From NCBI GenBank assembly GCA_036571765.1, contig BROE01000007.1, forward strand, positions 6,663,636-6,727,635: 64,000 bases of DNA, given 5' to 3'. Below the pieces are notes generated by a model that saw only the letters and a list, made by a program, of their open reading frames with translations, made no database searches and was not told where the DNA came from. The DNA is from Plecoglossus altivelis (taxonomy: Eukaryota > Chordata > Actinopteri > Osmeriformes > Plecoglossidae). The position numbers and the translations under genes were made by a program. Of this stretch, positions 35,801-47,260 are shown piece by piece (the first letter of the stretch is position 1; the number at the start of each line of letters is the position of its first letter).

Positions 35801-38800
35801 CCATCAGTGCCCATCCTCCCTCCATATTTAATGACGGACATGTTACTATTTTAGGAGCCGTAAGAACACTGGAGGATTGCCGATACGGCCTCACTGAAAA
35901 CTTTCTGATTAGCCAGATGTCTGTCTGTAGGTGGCGAGGAGGATAATGTGCTGTGGATTGCCATGGCTGGGACCCACCAGATCTGGGCTCTGTTCCTAGC
36001 TGATGGGAAGCTGCCCAAAGCCAGGTGAGCTTCCGGCATAATGACCTCGTCTGAGTGGCTGGCTGTGGATGATGTACTGTAGTAGTAGTAGTAGTAGTAG
36101 TAGTAGACTCTTTCATCCCAAGATAGGATCCTGTGTCTGTAGCTACTGGGGACAGGCCCAAGTTTGAAATCCAATTATGAAGGCATTTCAAATCTGTACT
36201 GGTACTTAAATGATCTTGGCTGGCACCTCTGACTTTGTCACTGGCATCCAGTATGACACTACAGGTGTTTTATATCAGGGTTGGTTTTTCGTCCATGTTC
36301 GTCCTCCAGCGAATCCAAAGCGGGCACGTGTGTGCGCTGGGCTGGCAGTGGTGCCGAGGAGAACAGGAACAACGCTTACCCGCATAAGGCAGGCTTCGCC
36401 CAGCCGTCCGGCCTGGCGCCAGCCCCCGAGGAGCCCTGGAGCTGCCTGTACGTGGCTGACAGCGAGAGCAGCACCGTCCGCACCGTTGCCCTGAAGGACG
36501 GGGCGGTCAAGATGCTGGTGGGGGGTGAGAGAGACCCCCTGGTGAGTGTCTGTCTGCTGGACCGTACAGGGGGATTGTATAGGCGCAGTAGGAGTGAGGT
36601 ATAGATTGTAGACAAGTATCCTGTGTCTGTCAGGTATCCTTTTCTGTATTGTAATGGGATGACATTTTCTATTTCTAAGTTGTTTCCCTTCTGAGTCATC
36701 CTTGTTGTGTGTGTGTGGGGGGGGGGGGGGAGTGTATTCATTTGTGTAACCTTGATTAATCCAGGCAATTAGAACGTTTCTATTTGCATTGACAGCGTGA
36801 TAAGTAGAAAGCGTAGTGCAATATGAAGTACATCAAGCAACACCTAAGTGAACCTGGACAGGCCATCTTTCCACCTGTAACGCACACTAAGCTACCCAAA
36901 CGGAAACATTTACACTGGTGTCGACAGACAAACGACTTTCAGCGGCTCAGACAATGCGTTCACTGGATGTCAGCCAGCCGTTGTTGGATGAAGCCTCCCT
37001 CCTTATGGACCAATCACAGCTTGTGTCCCCAGTTCTGGTGCATGTTCAAGAGATTCGGTCTTAAACGGTTCACTTCAGTGCCCAGAGATGCTCTACACTG
37101 TCACTTACTTAGTGTTTATACTCAACATTATATACAGTACTTTGCCAGAGTCTTAAGCCCAATTGAAACATGAAGTAAGGCTAAATCACCTGATATTTTA
37201 ATGAAAAGACTTGAAACAAATTCACATTGCACTTTCTGATACATATTTCCAACAGTAGTCATGTAAATAATCGTGGTCCTAAAACGTTTGCCCAGTGCTG
37301 TAAAGATGTGTACGGTGTGTGTATAGATATTTATATTTATACGATATATGTTTTGTATAAATATACATTTATATAATCTCAAACCCTTGAAATTATTTGA
37401 AAGTGTTTGAGATGCAAAAAAGGCCATTTGCACTCTTAGGGCTGTTCTCATTTGTTTCATTCTTCTGGGTGAAACCAAATGTAGTGCCCCGTGATTTGTA
37501 AATAGCGTTTGTTCCCGCGTCCAGCTATAGGTGTCTCCATATAGGGTCTGAATACAGTGAACTGCCACGGTCATTCCAGGCTTTCACTCAGCACTCTGAC
37601 TGGCATTCCTGACTGTTCTAATCAGCCTCAGTTTATATTCTCCCTCAGCAACTTAGTCTATTGCCCCACCAGGTTCTTTATAAGGAAATGAGAGCATTTT
37701 GAGGCCATACCACTTTGCCAGATGAATGCCCAACAAAACATAGTTAAGCAGAGGCGTTCAGACTGATTTTATGTGAACGGCAACAGATTTATTCAAAGCT
37801 TGTGCTTCCAGTGACGTAGAATACACTGTGGAACTACTCCATGCTGAAAGTTCTCTCTAACATGGCATGCGTGGGAAAATTTCAAGGATTTTCCAAATTT
37901 CAAGAAGGTTTATAATGAGATTCTGTTATCTAATTCGTTTGATTTATTAAACTGGGTGACACCGAGCAAGAGGCTATTTATATCCATTTTGTAGATTTCT
38001 CCTCTGCTGTGACAGTTCTTGTCTAGCAACATCTATTTACTCTTTTGGGTTTCAGATGTTTTTTTGAACCAGACAATGAAAATGAATGGGATTTGGTAAT
38101 TGACATTGTTCTTATGCATTTCTGTTGCCGGTTAATGAAATGAGTTATTTCAACTATTCCAAGTATGACTCACCCTGTGTGTGTGTGTGTGTGTGTGTGC
38201 GTGCGTGCGTGTGTGTTGGTGGCTTTCTCCATTCAGATCTTACAGCACCTGACACTGAAAAGACCCTTTAAAATGGTCATTTCAGGGAAAGACTGTCTGT
38301 GGAAATATTCTGCCATTAGATATTGGTAGTTCGTAGTTCATATAATTTGTTCACTTCTTCAACTTCCTCTTTAAGTACTTAAGTCACCTGGTTGTTCAGG
38401 TCACACCAGGCATTTGTGGAACCAAACAGCTCTTTAAACACTGATGACATGTTTTTCATTAAATTCCTATCAGTGCATGACAGTCCTACTGTCAACCCTG
38501 TCCTCTTCCAACCCACTCATCTCCCCTGCCAAACATTTCACAAAGTTGTGTCTTTGCAAAACATTGGATCATTTTTATGGGAAAGGCTTAAGAGTGGGTT
38601 CCCTTGGAATAACAGAAAATCTCCCTCGTTATTAGTTGGGTCAAAAGGTTGACTTTATACTTCAGCCAATTTTGTTTAAGACTTGATTAACATTGCTACA
38701 ACTTGATACAATCTCCTTAGGTCATAGGGAAGCTCCATTGAACTGCGTTGAAATGATTGCTTGGGTTCTCCCAACATGCTGGTTGTCCAGTGACATGTGT

Positions 38801-41766
38801 TTCGACCACAGAACCTATTTGCCTTTGGGGACGTGGATGGGAAAGGAGTGGAAGCCAAGCTGCAGCATCCTCTTGGTGTGGCCTGGGCTCCAGGACAGGG
38901 CCTGCTGTATGTCGCCGACTCCTACAACCACAAGGTGGGTTGGACTCAAATCCTCTCACTGGCAATATCATGCCCTTCTGTTGTTGCAGTTAGACAACAC
39001 AAGTCTGATGGGTTGGATGTAGATTAAGATTTCTTTTTACTATTTGCAGCCAAGCATTTCTCACAGTGTGTGTACGTGTGTGTACGTGTGTGTACGTGTG
39101 TGTACGTGTGTTTGTACTTCAGATCAAAGTGGTGGACCCCAAGACCAAGCAGTGTCGTGTCCTGGCCGGGACAGGAGAGGCTGGGGACGCCCTGGGCCCG
39201 GGCTTCTTAGACTCCTCCTTCAACGAGCCTGGAGGGCTGTGTGTGGGGGCGGGGGGCCGGCTGCTCTACGTGGCTGACACCAACAACCACCAGGTCAAAG
39301 TTCTGGACATGGACGCCAAGACCGTCTCTCTGGTGAGGGAGGAGGTGTTAGCGTGTGTACATGGGCACCCCTGGCGTTAACCTCTGTTTTGATGAATGAG
39401 TTTGTTGTTTTGACTTGGTATTATTGTTTGTTACTCTTACTAATGGTGTAATGGTCTGAGTGTAGGGTTGAAGTACGAGCTGTTTTAATACAAGTATTTA
39501 TAGCCATAGTTGATTATTGCAAATGCTAAGCGAAAATAACCAAAATATGTGCCAGTTCTAATACTTGTGGAGCTAAGTGTTTACATTAGAAAGAGAGTGA
39601 GTTATGACTGTTTCTATTGCGTACACAACCATAATCCAGGGTTCCCAGCTATGAGCACAAAGCTCTGTTAATACCATCTACCCAGCATGCACTCTTATAG
39701 TTATCATTTGTTCTCTTCATGTCCTGTGTGTAACTGTATGTACAAGTCTGTTCTGATAGCTTTAATGTGCAAATCGTTTCCGATAATAATTTTGATTACA
39801 CTCGTATCAAGTGGTTTGAAGTCAGACTTGACTCTGCGTGCTTTGCTACTCTCTTTCAACCCTCACTTTGAAAACTCCCCTAAATTTCCCCTTGTTCCTG
39901 CCTCAGTTCCCTGTACTCACAGAGACTGTAGACTCTGCGCCAGTGAAAGCCTCTGGTCCTCCCAAAGTCCCCAAACTTCCCAAGTCGGCAGCCAGGATCG
40001 AGCTGCCACCACTGGCAGTGTCCCCGGGCCTGACTGTGACCATGGAGGTGACTCTGTCTCTACCAGAGGGGACCAAGCTCACAGAGGAGGCACCCAGCTT
40101 CTGGAGTCTGTCTGCTGAGGGTAAGGACACGCATCACACTGGCTTCACCCTGGTCTGAGCCAGCACACTGTCCAACACTATCACATTGAGATCTTATGAA
40201 TATGTTTACCATACATGAATGATGTTGTCGCTTTTCAGCACAGACGTGTTCTTTGGGCCACACCAACGCTTTGTAGTTCCTTGAGGAGGGTATTTTGTTT
40301 GGAACACTCCAATCATATAGTCTTTTTAAAACTTTTTATCCTTGGAGAAGCCTGTACACACTTACATCCTGTAGAATAATGAATAATAGTTTAACTTAGT
40401 ATTTTAAAACTTGGGAACTGATTCATTCACTGACTCATGGAAGTAATTAAGTAATTGAGGTGATGTGGGAGACCCTTAAATACTTCTAAATGCAATGTGG
40501 GTATTGATCTTTTCAAGTACGGAAATATAAATCCACTGAGGAGTGAGACTGAGTAACGATCTGGAGTTTAACGATGACGTTAAGGATCTAATTTTAGCTT
40601 TGCCTTTTTGTTCGCTGTAGCTGAACTGATTTAAACAGCAGGTCTTGATCCTTAAAATACACTTGGTCTGTTACAATTGAATCAATGCAGGAGGAGCAAC
40701 AGCATCTGTAGATCTAGCTGTACCTGCTTGCAATCTCTGAAGTCGAATTTTAAGATCAAGATCTGGTTGGTTCAGCATAAATATATTAAACTTCATACAG
40801 CTTTATTGAGACAGCTGGCCAATTTACTGTATATACAGTATTTATGCAACCAATTAGTCCACGCGATGTTTAGAAGTGAATTTTACATTTTCATGGAGGT
40901 CATAAGCACATAAGTGTTTCAGTAGGGGAGGGTAGTGCAACACTTGAATACACTAAATGTCTGTCATCAGTGTTGGTTTGGTCTTCTCATGCCTCAGTCT
41001 GGTTCCTGCCCCGGTGGGCTCCTGGGCTGGCCTGGTGGGCTCCTGGGCTGGCCTGGTGGGCTCCTGGGCTGGTCAGGGCCGGCCTGGTGGGCCCCTGGTC
41101 TGGTGGGTTCCTGGTCTGGTCAAGCCAGCCTGGCATACAGTACAGCTGGAGCAGCACTGCTGAGATGACTCCCAGTCACTGTTAAATACCAGCTGTGCTC
41201 CTGTGCTGTAGGTGATGCTGCTGTGCATGCTAAACAGATCTCACTCCACACACACTCTTTTTATTTCTCTCTCATGCGTCCAAGCATTATATATCCACTC
41301 ATGAACAGACACACACAAAAACAGGAATTCACTCACTGATGTAGACCAGTTTCCATTGACCACTTTGTATCTATTTAGAAGAACTGTAAGGTGGAAGTTC
41401 TCACGAGTGCACTAATCAGATGTGTGTCCTATTCAAAACATTCAATCAAGGCTTTTGTGTACAGCTGAATGTACTTCCTGAATCCAGCTCCTGTCTTTCC
41501 CAGGTGATGAGTGGTTGCTAGAGGGCCAGGTGGTTACCGGGGACATCCTGGACCTCTCCCGAGCGCTCTCCCTCTCCACCAAGCTTCCAGCTCTGACCGG
41601 GGCAGCAAGCCCCAGACCTGCTCTCACTCTCAGTGTATGGCTGTACTGCTGTCTGGCCCAAGGCGGAGCTTGTATGATGAAAGCGGCCTCCTTCACCCAG
41701 CCCCTCGACATAGGTGGAGCGCCCGTCGAGGGAGGGGTGACTGTGACCATGGCTCACGCCTTCTGA
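29084..41766 (+). CDS. nhlrc2: NHL repeat-containing protein 2
   Basis: Cytosolic thioredoxin-like plus NHL beta-propeller protein; human NHLRC2 loss causes the multi-organ disorder FINCA. Exons: 29084-29246, 29612-29764, 32728-32777, 32987-33392, 33932-34053, 34218-34347, 35931-36024, 36310-36541, 38812-38934, 39123-39332, 39907-40120, 41504-41766. The sum is 2160 nt, giving 719 residues (human 726), with all phases consistent. The thioredoxin-like domain carries [10 protein letters not shown] (residues 79-88) with [16 protein letters not shown] and [19 protein letters not shown] blades include [48 protein letters not shown] and [13 protein letters not shown]. The C-terminal beta-rich domain contains [14 protein letters not shown]. 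The ATG context CAAAGATGG is good, and the start is head-to-head with dclre1a. Confidence 0.97.
29765..32727 (+). other. nhlrc2 intron 2, non-coding
   Basis: A 3-kb intron without credible coding sequence. It contains a C-rich stretch (about 30148-30178), a possible conserved non-coding block around 30770-30960, and one copy of a dispersed repeat (about 31585-31680). Confidence 0.6.
31585..31680 (+). repeat. Degenerate dispersed repeat, copy A
   Basis: The segment around GAAGATAAGGAAACCTCC, with AAAAACTCA and ATATGGAGGAAACC after it, aligns loosely to the segment at 43950-44030 (AGATAAGGAAACGCTC, AAAACTCA, ATAATGGAAGAGACC). Two related copies in one window suggest an old interspersed element; the family is not identified. 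Confidence 0.45.
32864..32893 (+). repeat. (ATT)n microsatellite
   Basis: About ten ATT units in nhlrc2 intron 3, about 95 bp before the next exon. Confidence 0.95.
33831..33855 (+). repeat. (TTA)n microsatellite
   Basis: An imperfect TTA run in the nhlrc2 intron between 33392 and 33932. Confidence 0.9.
36079..36106 (+). repeat. (GTA)n microsatellite
   Basis: About nine GTA units just after the nhlrc2 exon ending at 36024. Confidence 0.95.
36542..38811 (+). other. nhlrc2 intron 8, non-coding
   Basis: No coding signal. It includes a TG run followed by a G12-type run near 36707-36731 and a TG/CG microsatellite at 38176-38217. Confidence 0.7.
38176..38217 (+). repeat. (TG)n microsatellite
   Basis: TG dinucleotides with interspersed CG near the 3' side, in an nhlrc2 intron. 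A related GTGTGTAC-type array at about 39065-39113 directly precedes the exon at 39123. Confidence 0.9.
41013..41118 (+). repeat. 21-bp minisatellite in last nhlrc2 intron
   Basis: Three perfect copies of GGTGGGCTCCTGGGCTGGCC plus T (starting 41013, 41034 and 41055), then diverged copies with CCCCTGGTCTGG and TTCCTGGTCTGG. The ORFs across it are artefacts of the GC-rich repeat. Confidence 0.9.
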
Positions 41767-43949
41767 AACCAGCCGAGTTCAGTTCAGAGTTCAGTTCTTT
41801 CATTCTGGGGATGAGTGAGCTTTTTAATGCAACATTCAGCCCACTGTCCTGTTATCAGCAGTCTAAAGACTAGATTTGTTTAACAGGATAATGGCTGATG
41901 GTGTGGATAGCTTTAAAGAACATGTCCTTCATCTGTCCTTATACTCAATATGAGACACAGTAATCTATGCACAAAAACCAATGGAGATTTTTTCTATATG
42001 GTGTTGTAAATGAGTTTATTACCAAAGTATTTAATACCATCACTGTGCCTCAAGGACAGTATTGTGGCATATATGTTTACGTAACACAATTGTTCATAAT
42101 TTACCCTTTAAACGTCATAATTTGTGAGCGTTCATAAACGTCTCTACCGATCACAGCGGATGTAATATTTATCATTATTATTTTTATTATTATTATTCAT
42201 TGACTCAGTGTTCACGTGTCTTAACCAGCTCAGCTTAAAAAGGGTTTATACCACAAGATTCATACCAGAACAGTTGTTAAATGAAAACATGCTAGTTGAC
42301 ATTGTCATAGTAGAGATATATATATTCACAATAAATATTGACTGTACCACACCCTGCCGAACTTCTATCAACATATATCAATAACAAAACTGGCTTCCAA
42401 AATGAACAAAAAGGGTGAGGCAGCTCATATTCTTAATGGTTGTTGGAAAAACTTGAATTTCAAGAATGAAAGTTGTTTATGTAAACAACTGAGTCATGAT
42501 TAAAGGGAATCTTGAATTAAATTAAATCCATTTGAATGAGACCTGAATTTTCCCTCCTGCTCATTTTACGTACATATAAACATAAATCTTAGAAATCTAT
42601 TACAGTTTTTTTGTCTTCAACGTAAAGACGGCATCAAGCGGTTCTTGTGTACAAATGATTTAATTAAAATAATGTTGAAAGTGCCTCGTTTACACAGAAG
42701 TCACTGATCTTTGCTCAGCTAACGTTACTGACAGTGGGGCTGGATGTGAGAAATCCCTGGATGAAGCCTTAGCTCTGTGGTTTAATGTTTGCTGAATGGA
42801 GAAAGCCATGAAGAGACCACAGCCAGTGTGAGTTTAATGTATTAATTGGTGAATGAGAAGATGTATTGCTATGAATATGGTAGCCTCTGTTTTATTAGGA
42901 ATCAAACAAAGCACTCTATAGTTCACCGTGAAACATTGGGGGAGTCTTAAGTAGAAGTGTGTTCATGGGCAGAAGATACGTTCATCTAAGCGTTATGTCA
43001 ACTGGTGATTTGTGGCAGAGCTTTGCTATATTATGTATGTTTCTGCACGCTGGGAACTGACTTCATGGTCTGGAAGTTCTAAATGAAATGCAGTCATGTA
43101 TGAGGATGCAATAAACCATATTTAATGAATGTGTGTATGCTTCTAATTGCATGAAATGCATGCTGTAGAAATGATCAGTTTGATTCCTCATGATCAGCCA
43201 AGCTTGGCACAGAAACAACTTTCTTATAAAGATTAAAGGTGAGTGTAGGTTGACAGGCCTTTGGAGGTCCAACAAATCAGTTTGGATATTGTTAGTATTT
43301 CTGATGTTATTTAGGTAGCCTTTTTCTGTATATCATTAGATTATTTTCCCTTCCGTGGGCTTGTGATGTCCCCCTTCAGAACAGTCTATTTGAATGTACA
43401 TATTCTACTGAAAATGAAAATGTTTGGAAGGGAGCGATCTCCATAGAGCCCAGTTTAAAAAGAACTTCTGTGTTTCAGTAGCGTGTAGCCTCTAGCAGAT
43501 ACGAGGTACTTTAGGTCTTTCTCTGACACGCCTTTGATGTATTTGTCAAACTGTCGTCTGCATCAAAGCAACAGGATGATGCCACTGTGACATGTTCGAG
43601 AGGTTTGGCGATGTTGGGTTAGGTCAGTCTTGTCATTCCTTCCAGTCCTTATCTACTGACTCACTGTCCAGTTCTCAGGTATGCAACTAAGCAAGCTAAA
43701 CTAGGTTTGCAGTTGTCTTTGGTTCAGGCAACCATACATTCCATAGGTATATTTTAGGGTGAAAACAATTCTTCGGTCCTGGTTTTGAGATCCTAAATTT
43801 GAAAGCATAGCAAAGTCTCCATTAGTTTACCTAATTAACCTAAACATTTCTAACAAACTTGTATTTTTGTATTGCCCTTTAACAAGCTATGTCATCGAGG
43901 ATTTCCCATAAGCTCACAGAATTGCCCCTCAGCCACCCTAAACTGTTCA

Positions 43950-44030
43950 GAAAGATAAGGAAACGCTCAAAGCAAAACTCAATGAAGACATAATGGAAGA
44001 GACCTTGGGAGCAGCAATCTGGTTCGAGTT
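43950..44030 (+). repeat. Degenerate dispersed repeat, copy B
   Basis: Second copy of the element at 31585-31680, sharing AGATAAGGAAAC, AAAACTCA and a TGGA(G/A)(G/A)AAC-like stretch in the same order. Alignment by eye only. Confidence 0.4.
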
Positions 44031-45066
44031 CTCCACCTCCATACACAGGTTGGGTCACTTGGCTATCCAATCTGAAACAACTCTTAAAAACATCCTAAAA
44101 GTCAAAACATTTGATTTGAAAGCATCCTTCCACACATTTCATGACTCAGTCATGAAGGCTTCCCTAATGACTTCACTTTTTTATTGTTATTTGTCAACCC
44201 TTGAAAAGGAGCATCCGGTACAAACAGTTTCAAACTTTTCTTTGGCACTGGTGCCTAGAACACTATGGCTGGATACTGTTATTACAATACGAGTGATAAG
44301 ACATCTCTGTCTGTTGGCCCAGTTAAAGTGAATGTCTGTCTGAAAGCTACAGTAATTATGATACACTCCAGGAATGCAGATTAAGTAGACTTCTGCCCCT
44401 GCCTGATGTTCCCTGGCTCAGTCGCAGCTATAAGGAGGGGCAATTATGATCTTATCGCCCAGTAACAGCTTCCTACTGCAGAAAATGCCTCTCTCTTACC
44501 CAGCCTGTGCAAGGACATAACTAGCGCGCTGATGGCCTCTTTATTTAGCCTGGTGCAGGGAGATAGCCAATGTCAGTGGAAAATCCAGGGACCAGGTGAA
44601 AATTAGATCCGGTTAAACAGAGAACGATGAAAGCTAGCTGGGATTGTATGCTTTCTACCTTGTCGTCTGAAGTTATGTAAATACAAGCAAACTACAGTGT
44701 GCTGTTGTCAAAAAGACAGTGAATCTAAAATGTGTTTTCTGTATGTTTTAAGCACGGCAGAAATGGCAAGGTCAAGTCGTTATATTTAAACATGAAAACG
44801 TGGAGAAGTTGTCCTCGTTAAAAACCACTACACAAAATCGGAGAAATTAAGCTTCCATAAACAAAGCAATCAATGCAGTTGGCTATCCTTAATTGATCAC
44901 TTGGTGTCTGCTGCAGAACCATGGAATGTGCTGTGCAAAGACGCATGAATAGGCCAACAAAATGTGATTTAAATGGATACGTTGTTTTATGCGCCGAGAC
45001 AAGAGTGTATTTTTATGAAGTTCATTGTCATGGTATGAGATCCTTGTAAAACAACTGTGGCCTCGC

Positions 45067-45098
45067 AATTGGTCGCCCAGAGTAGTGATGTCACTACT
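45067..45098 (+). promoter_or_regulatory. Candidate adrb1 promoter elements: inverted CCAAT box and CRE-like palindrome
   Basis: ATTGG at 45067-45071, then AGTAGTGATGTCACTACT at 45081-45098. The latter is an 8-bp inverted repeat around TG that contains TGATGTCA, one base off the CRE consensus TGACGTCA. These lie about 160-190 bp before the adrb1 start, where a TATA-less receptor promoter would be expected. Inference from position and motif only. Confidence 0.4.
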
Positions 45099-45217
45099 CA
45101 ATCGCCCTACTGTTAGAGCAGACAGAAAGCGGTGTCCAGATGGAGTTGGAAAGCGAGGGATCATAAGCTACCTCATGGACACACTCAAGAGGACCGGGAA
45201 CTCTACAAACTGTCTTG

Positions 45218-45280
45218 ATGAATAGGAATAATATATGTACAGCGCACTGCCCATCATGGGGGATGGTCCGTCATCTATAA
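45218..45280 (+). other. Upstream ORF overlapping the adrb1 start
   Basis: An ATG at 45218 opens a 20-codon frame that ends at TAA 45278-45280, out of frame with both candidate adrb1 starts (45235 and 45256). Its initiation context is weak. Mammalian ADRB2 has an inhibitory leader ORF, so this could tune adrb1 translation if the transcript begins upstream of it. Confidence 0.4.
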
Positions 45281-46449
45281 ACTTCAACAATGACACAAAA
45301 GGTGGAAAGGTGGATGTCGACCTTCCTGGCGATGGCGCATCTGAGCAGTGGATGGTCGGAGTAGGATTAGTTATGGGTCTCATAGTTTTAACAATTGTTA
45401 TAGGTAATATTTTGGTCATAACTGCTATAGCAAAGAACCAGAGACTACAGACATTGACCAACGTATTTATTGTTTCCTTGGCGAGCGCAGATCTTATTAT
45501 GGGCTTGTTGGTGGTACCTTTCGGTGCCGCGCTGGAAGTCCAGGGCGCGTGGCTGTATGGTTCCTTTTTCTGTGAATTCTGGATATCCGTTGATGTTCTA
45601 TGTGTTACTGCCAGCATCGAGACGCTGTGCGTTATTGCGATAGACAGGTATGTCGCCATCACCTCGCCTTTCCGATACCAAAGCTTGCTTACTAAGGCAA
45701 GGGCAAAAGTGATAGTGTGCAGCGTGTGGGCTATCTCTGCGCTCGTCTCTTTCCTACCCATTTTAATGCACTGGTCGCGGGACAATGAGAACACCGCATG
45801 TTATGAGAATCCAGAATGTTGTGACTTTATTACCAACCGGGCGTATGCTATTTCGTCCTCAATCATATCGTTTTACATACCTTTAGTTGTCATGATATTT
45901 GTCTATGCCCGAGTGTATAGAGAAGCAAAAAAGCAACTGATGAAGATAGACAAGTGTGAGGGAAGGTTTCACAATAACCTTAACGATGCCCCCAAAAACA
46001 AAACTAATAGAAAAAGACCCTCGAAAATACTTGCATTAAAGGAACAAAAAGCATTAAAAACACTGGGCATTATTATGGGAACGTTTACTCTTTGTTGGTT
46101 ACCCTTTTTCATTGTCAACGTTGTCCGAGTGTTCTCCTCCGAGGTCGTGGACAAAGACCTTTTCGTGTTTTTTAACTGGCTTGGATATGTCAACTCTGCT
46201 TTCAACCCAATAATCTACTGTCGCAGTCCGGACTTCCGAAAGGCTTTTAAGAGACTGCTTTGCTGCCCAAGACAAGCAGACCGAAGACTTCACGTAAGCT
46301 CATGCGACCTTTCGCGTTACTCCGGCGGATTTGTGAACTCATTGGAACCGGGAATAATGGGGACGTGGACAGACTGTAACGGACTGGACCATAGCGACAG
46401 CAGCCTGGAGGGTAGCGCCAAATTATCTCATTCAGAGTCGCAGCTGTGA
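45256..46449 (+). CDS. adrb1: Beta-1 adrenergic receptor
   Basis: Intronless class A GPCR for noradrenaline/adrenaline, Gs-coupled, in the plasma membrane. I prefer ATG 45256 (A at -3, G at +4; 397 residues) over the in-frame ATG 45235, which has a poor context and would add seven residues. Seven membrane segments are visible. There is an N-terminal NDT glycosylation site at N12. Ligand-site residues are Asp113 in WISVDVLC, the TM5 serines of AISSSIISF (about 201, 202 and 205), and Asn307 in [10 protein letters not shown]. Micro-switches DRY (130-132), CWLPFF in TM6 and NPIIY (317-321) are intact, and CC after helix 8 (336-337) suits palmitoylation. The third loop lacks the proline-rich insert of human ADRB1. 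The C-terminus SESQL fits a class I PDZ ligand. Synteny (nhlrc2 before, ccdc186 after) supports adrb1 over adrb2. Confidence 0.96.
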   Translation: MGDGPSSINFNNDTKGGKVDVDLPGDGASEQWMVGVGLVMGLIVLTIVIGNILVITAIAKNQRLQTLTNVFIVSLASADLIMGLLVVPFGAALEVQGAWLYGSFFCEFWISVDVLCVTASIETLCVIAIDRYVAITSPFRYQSLLTKARAKVIVCSVWAISALVSFLPILMHWSRDNENTACYENPECCDFITNRAYAISSSIISFYIPLVVMIFVYARVYREAKKQLMKIDKCEGRFHNNLNDAPKNKTNRKRPSKILALKEQKALKTLGIIMGTFTLCWLPFFIVNVVRVFSSEVVDKDLFVFFNWLGYVNSAFNPIIYCRSPDFRKAFKRLLCCPRQADRRLHVSSCDLSRYSGGFVNSLEPGIMGTWTDCNGLDHSDSSLEGSAKLSHSESQL

Positions 46450-46968
46450 TGATTTTCAATGTGAATCTCACCGGTGACATTTTTTGTTCATACATAAATG
46501 TCCATCTTAAACCATGGAGACTTCGTCTGTCGATGCGCTCAAATTTGGAACAGGAGTCATGCTCATCAATGTTTATCCGTTTCTGGGACAATGATGGCAC
46601 TCGAAAGGCTGAGCATCATCCGTGTGTTAATAAGAAACTTTAGGACATGTCAATTCAGATGGAAAGGAGCAGCTCATTTGTAAATCGTGCACTAGATGTT
46701 GGAACAGCAATGTAAATACATTTCAACAAGTGTCTAAATGCTATGTTATACCTCATGCCTAAAGTACAAATTGTACGTAAGGAATTTGTTTATATTAAAC
46801 ATATGTTCAGTAAACGGTATTTATTTTGCGCTGTATATAGGTCTGCAGAATAGGTAAAGAAATGCACAGACACATGAATTGGATGGGTTGAAGGGCGGTG
46901 GTACTGATGTGCACCACAGCATAGAGGGGGCCAAATAGATCCTCTCTGTATCTTCCTCTCTCTCTGTG

Positions 46969-47054
<86 letters not shown>

Positions 47055-47096
47055 TCCTCACTCTCTCTCTCTCTCTCTCACTCTCTCTCTGTCTCC

Positions 47097-47143
<47 letters not shown>

Positions 47144-47260
47144 CTCTCTCTCTCTCTGTCTCTCTGTCCTAATCTCCAATCCTCATGGGTCTGTGTTTTA
47201 TTGTATTATGGTGGATGTTTATCAGTGTGCAATAAAGTGTTATTTTATGACAACAGTTTC
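46450..47260 (+). other. adrb1: adrb1 3'UTR
   Basis: Candidate polyadenylation signals are ATTAAA at 46794-46799 and AATAAA at 47231-47236, the second followed by a GT/T-rich tract. If the distal site is used, the CT microsatellite at 46951-47167 is part of the transcript. Confidence 0.5.
46951..47167 (+). repeat. (CT)n microsatellite, about 215 bp
   Basis: Nearly pure CT over about 215 bp with a few TT, CA and TG interruptions. Predicted Ser/Leu ORFs on the plus strand and Arg/Glu ORFs on the minus strand are repeat artefacts. Confidence 0.98.

Larger units (their letters stand above)
41767..45234. other. nhlrc2 3'UTR and nhlrc2/adrb1 intergenic region
   Basis: A likely nhlrc2 polyadenylation signal AATAAA is at 42330-42335, preceded by an ATT microsatellite at 42171-42198. 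No further gene is seen. A copy of the dispersed repeat lies at about 43950-44030. A GC-richer, possibly conserved stretch lies at about 44400-44620. The last 200 bp look like the adrb1 promoter and leader. Confidence 0.55.

Noticed and set aside
35706..36191. 161-codon minus-strand ORF around 36 kb
   Set aside because: Overlaps the nhlrc2 exon 35931-36024 in antisense and includes the translated GTA microsatellite.
45235..45237. First in-frame ATG as adrb1 start
   Set aside because: Poor context (T at -3 and +4). The ATG at 45256 has a strong context and gives an MGxG start like the human receptor.
45168..45794. 208-codon minus-strand ORF
   Set aside because: Antisense to the adrb1 coding sequence with no domain; the plus frame is an unmistakable receptor.
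46807..47172. Ser/Leu and Arg/Glu repeat ORFs
   Set aside because: Translation of the CT microsatellite on either strand.
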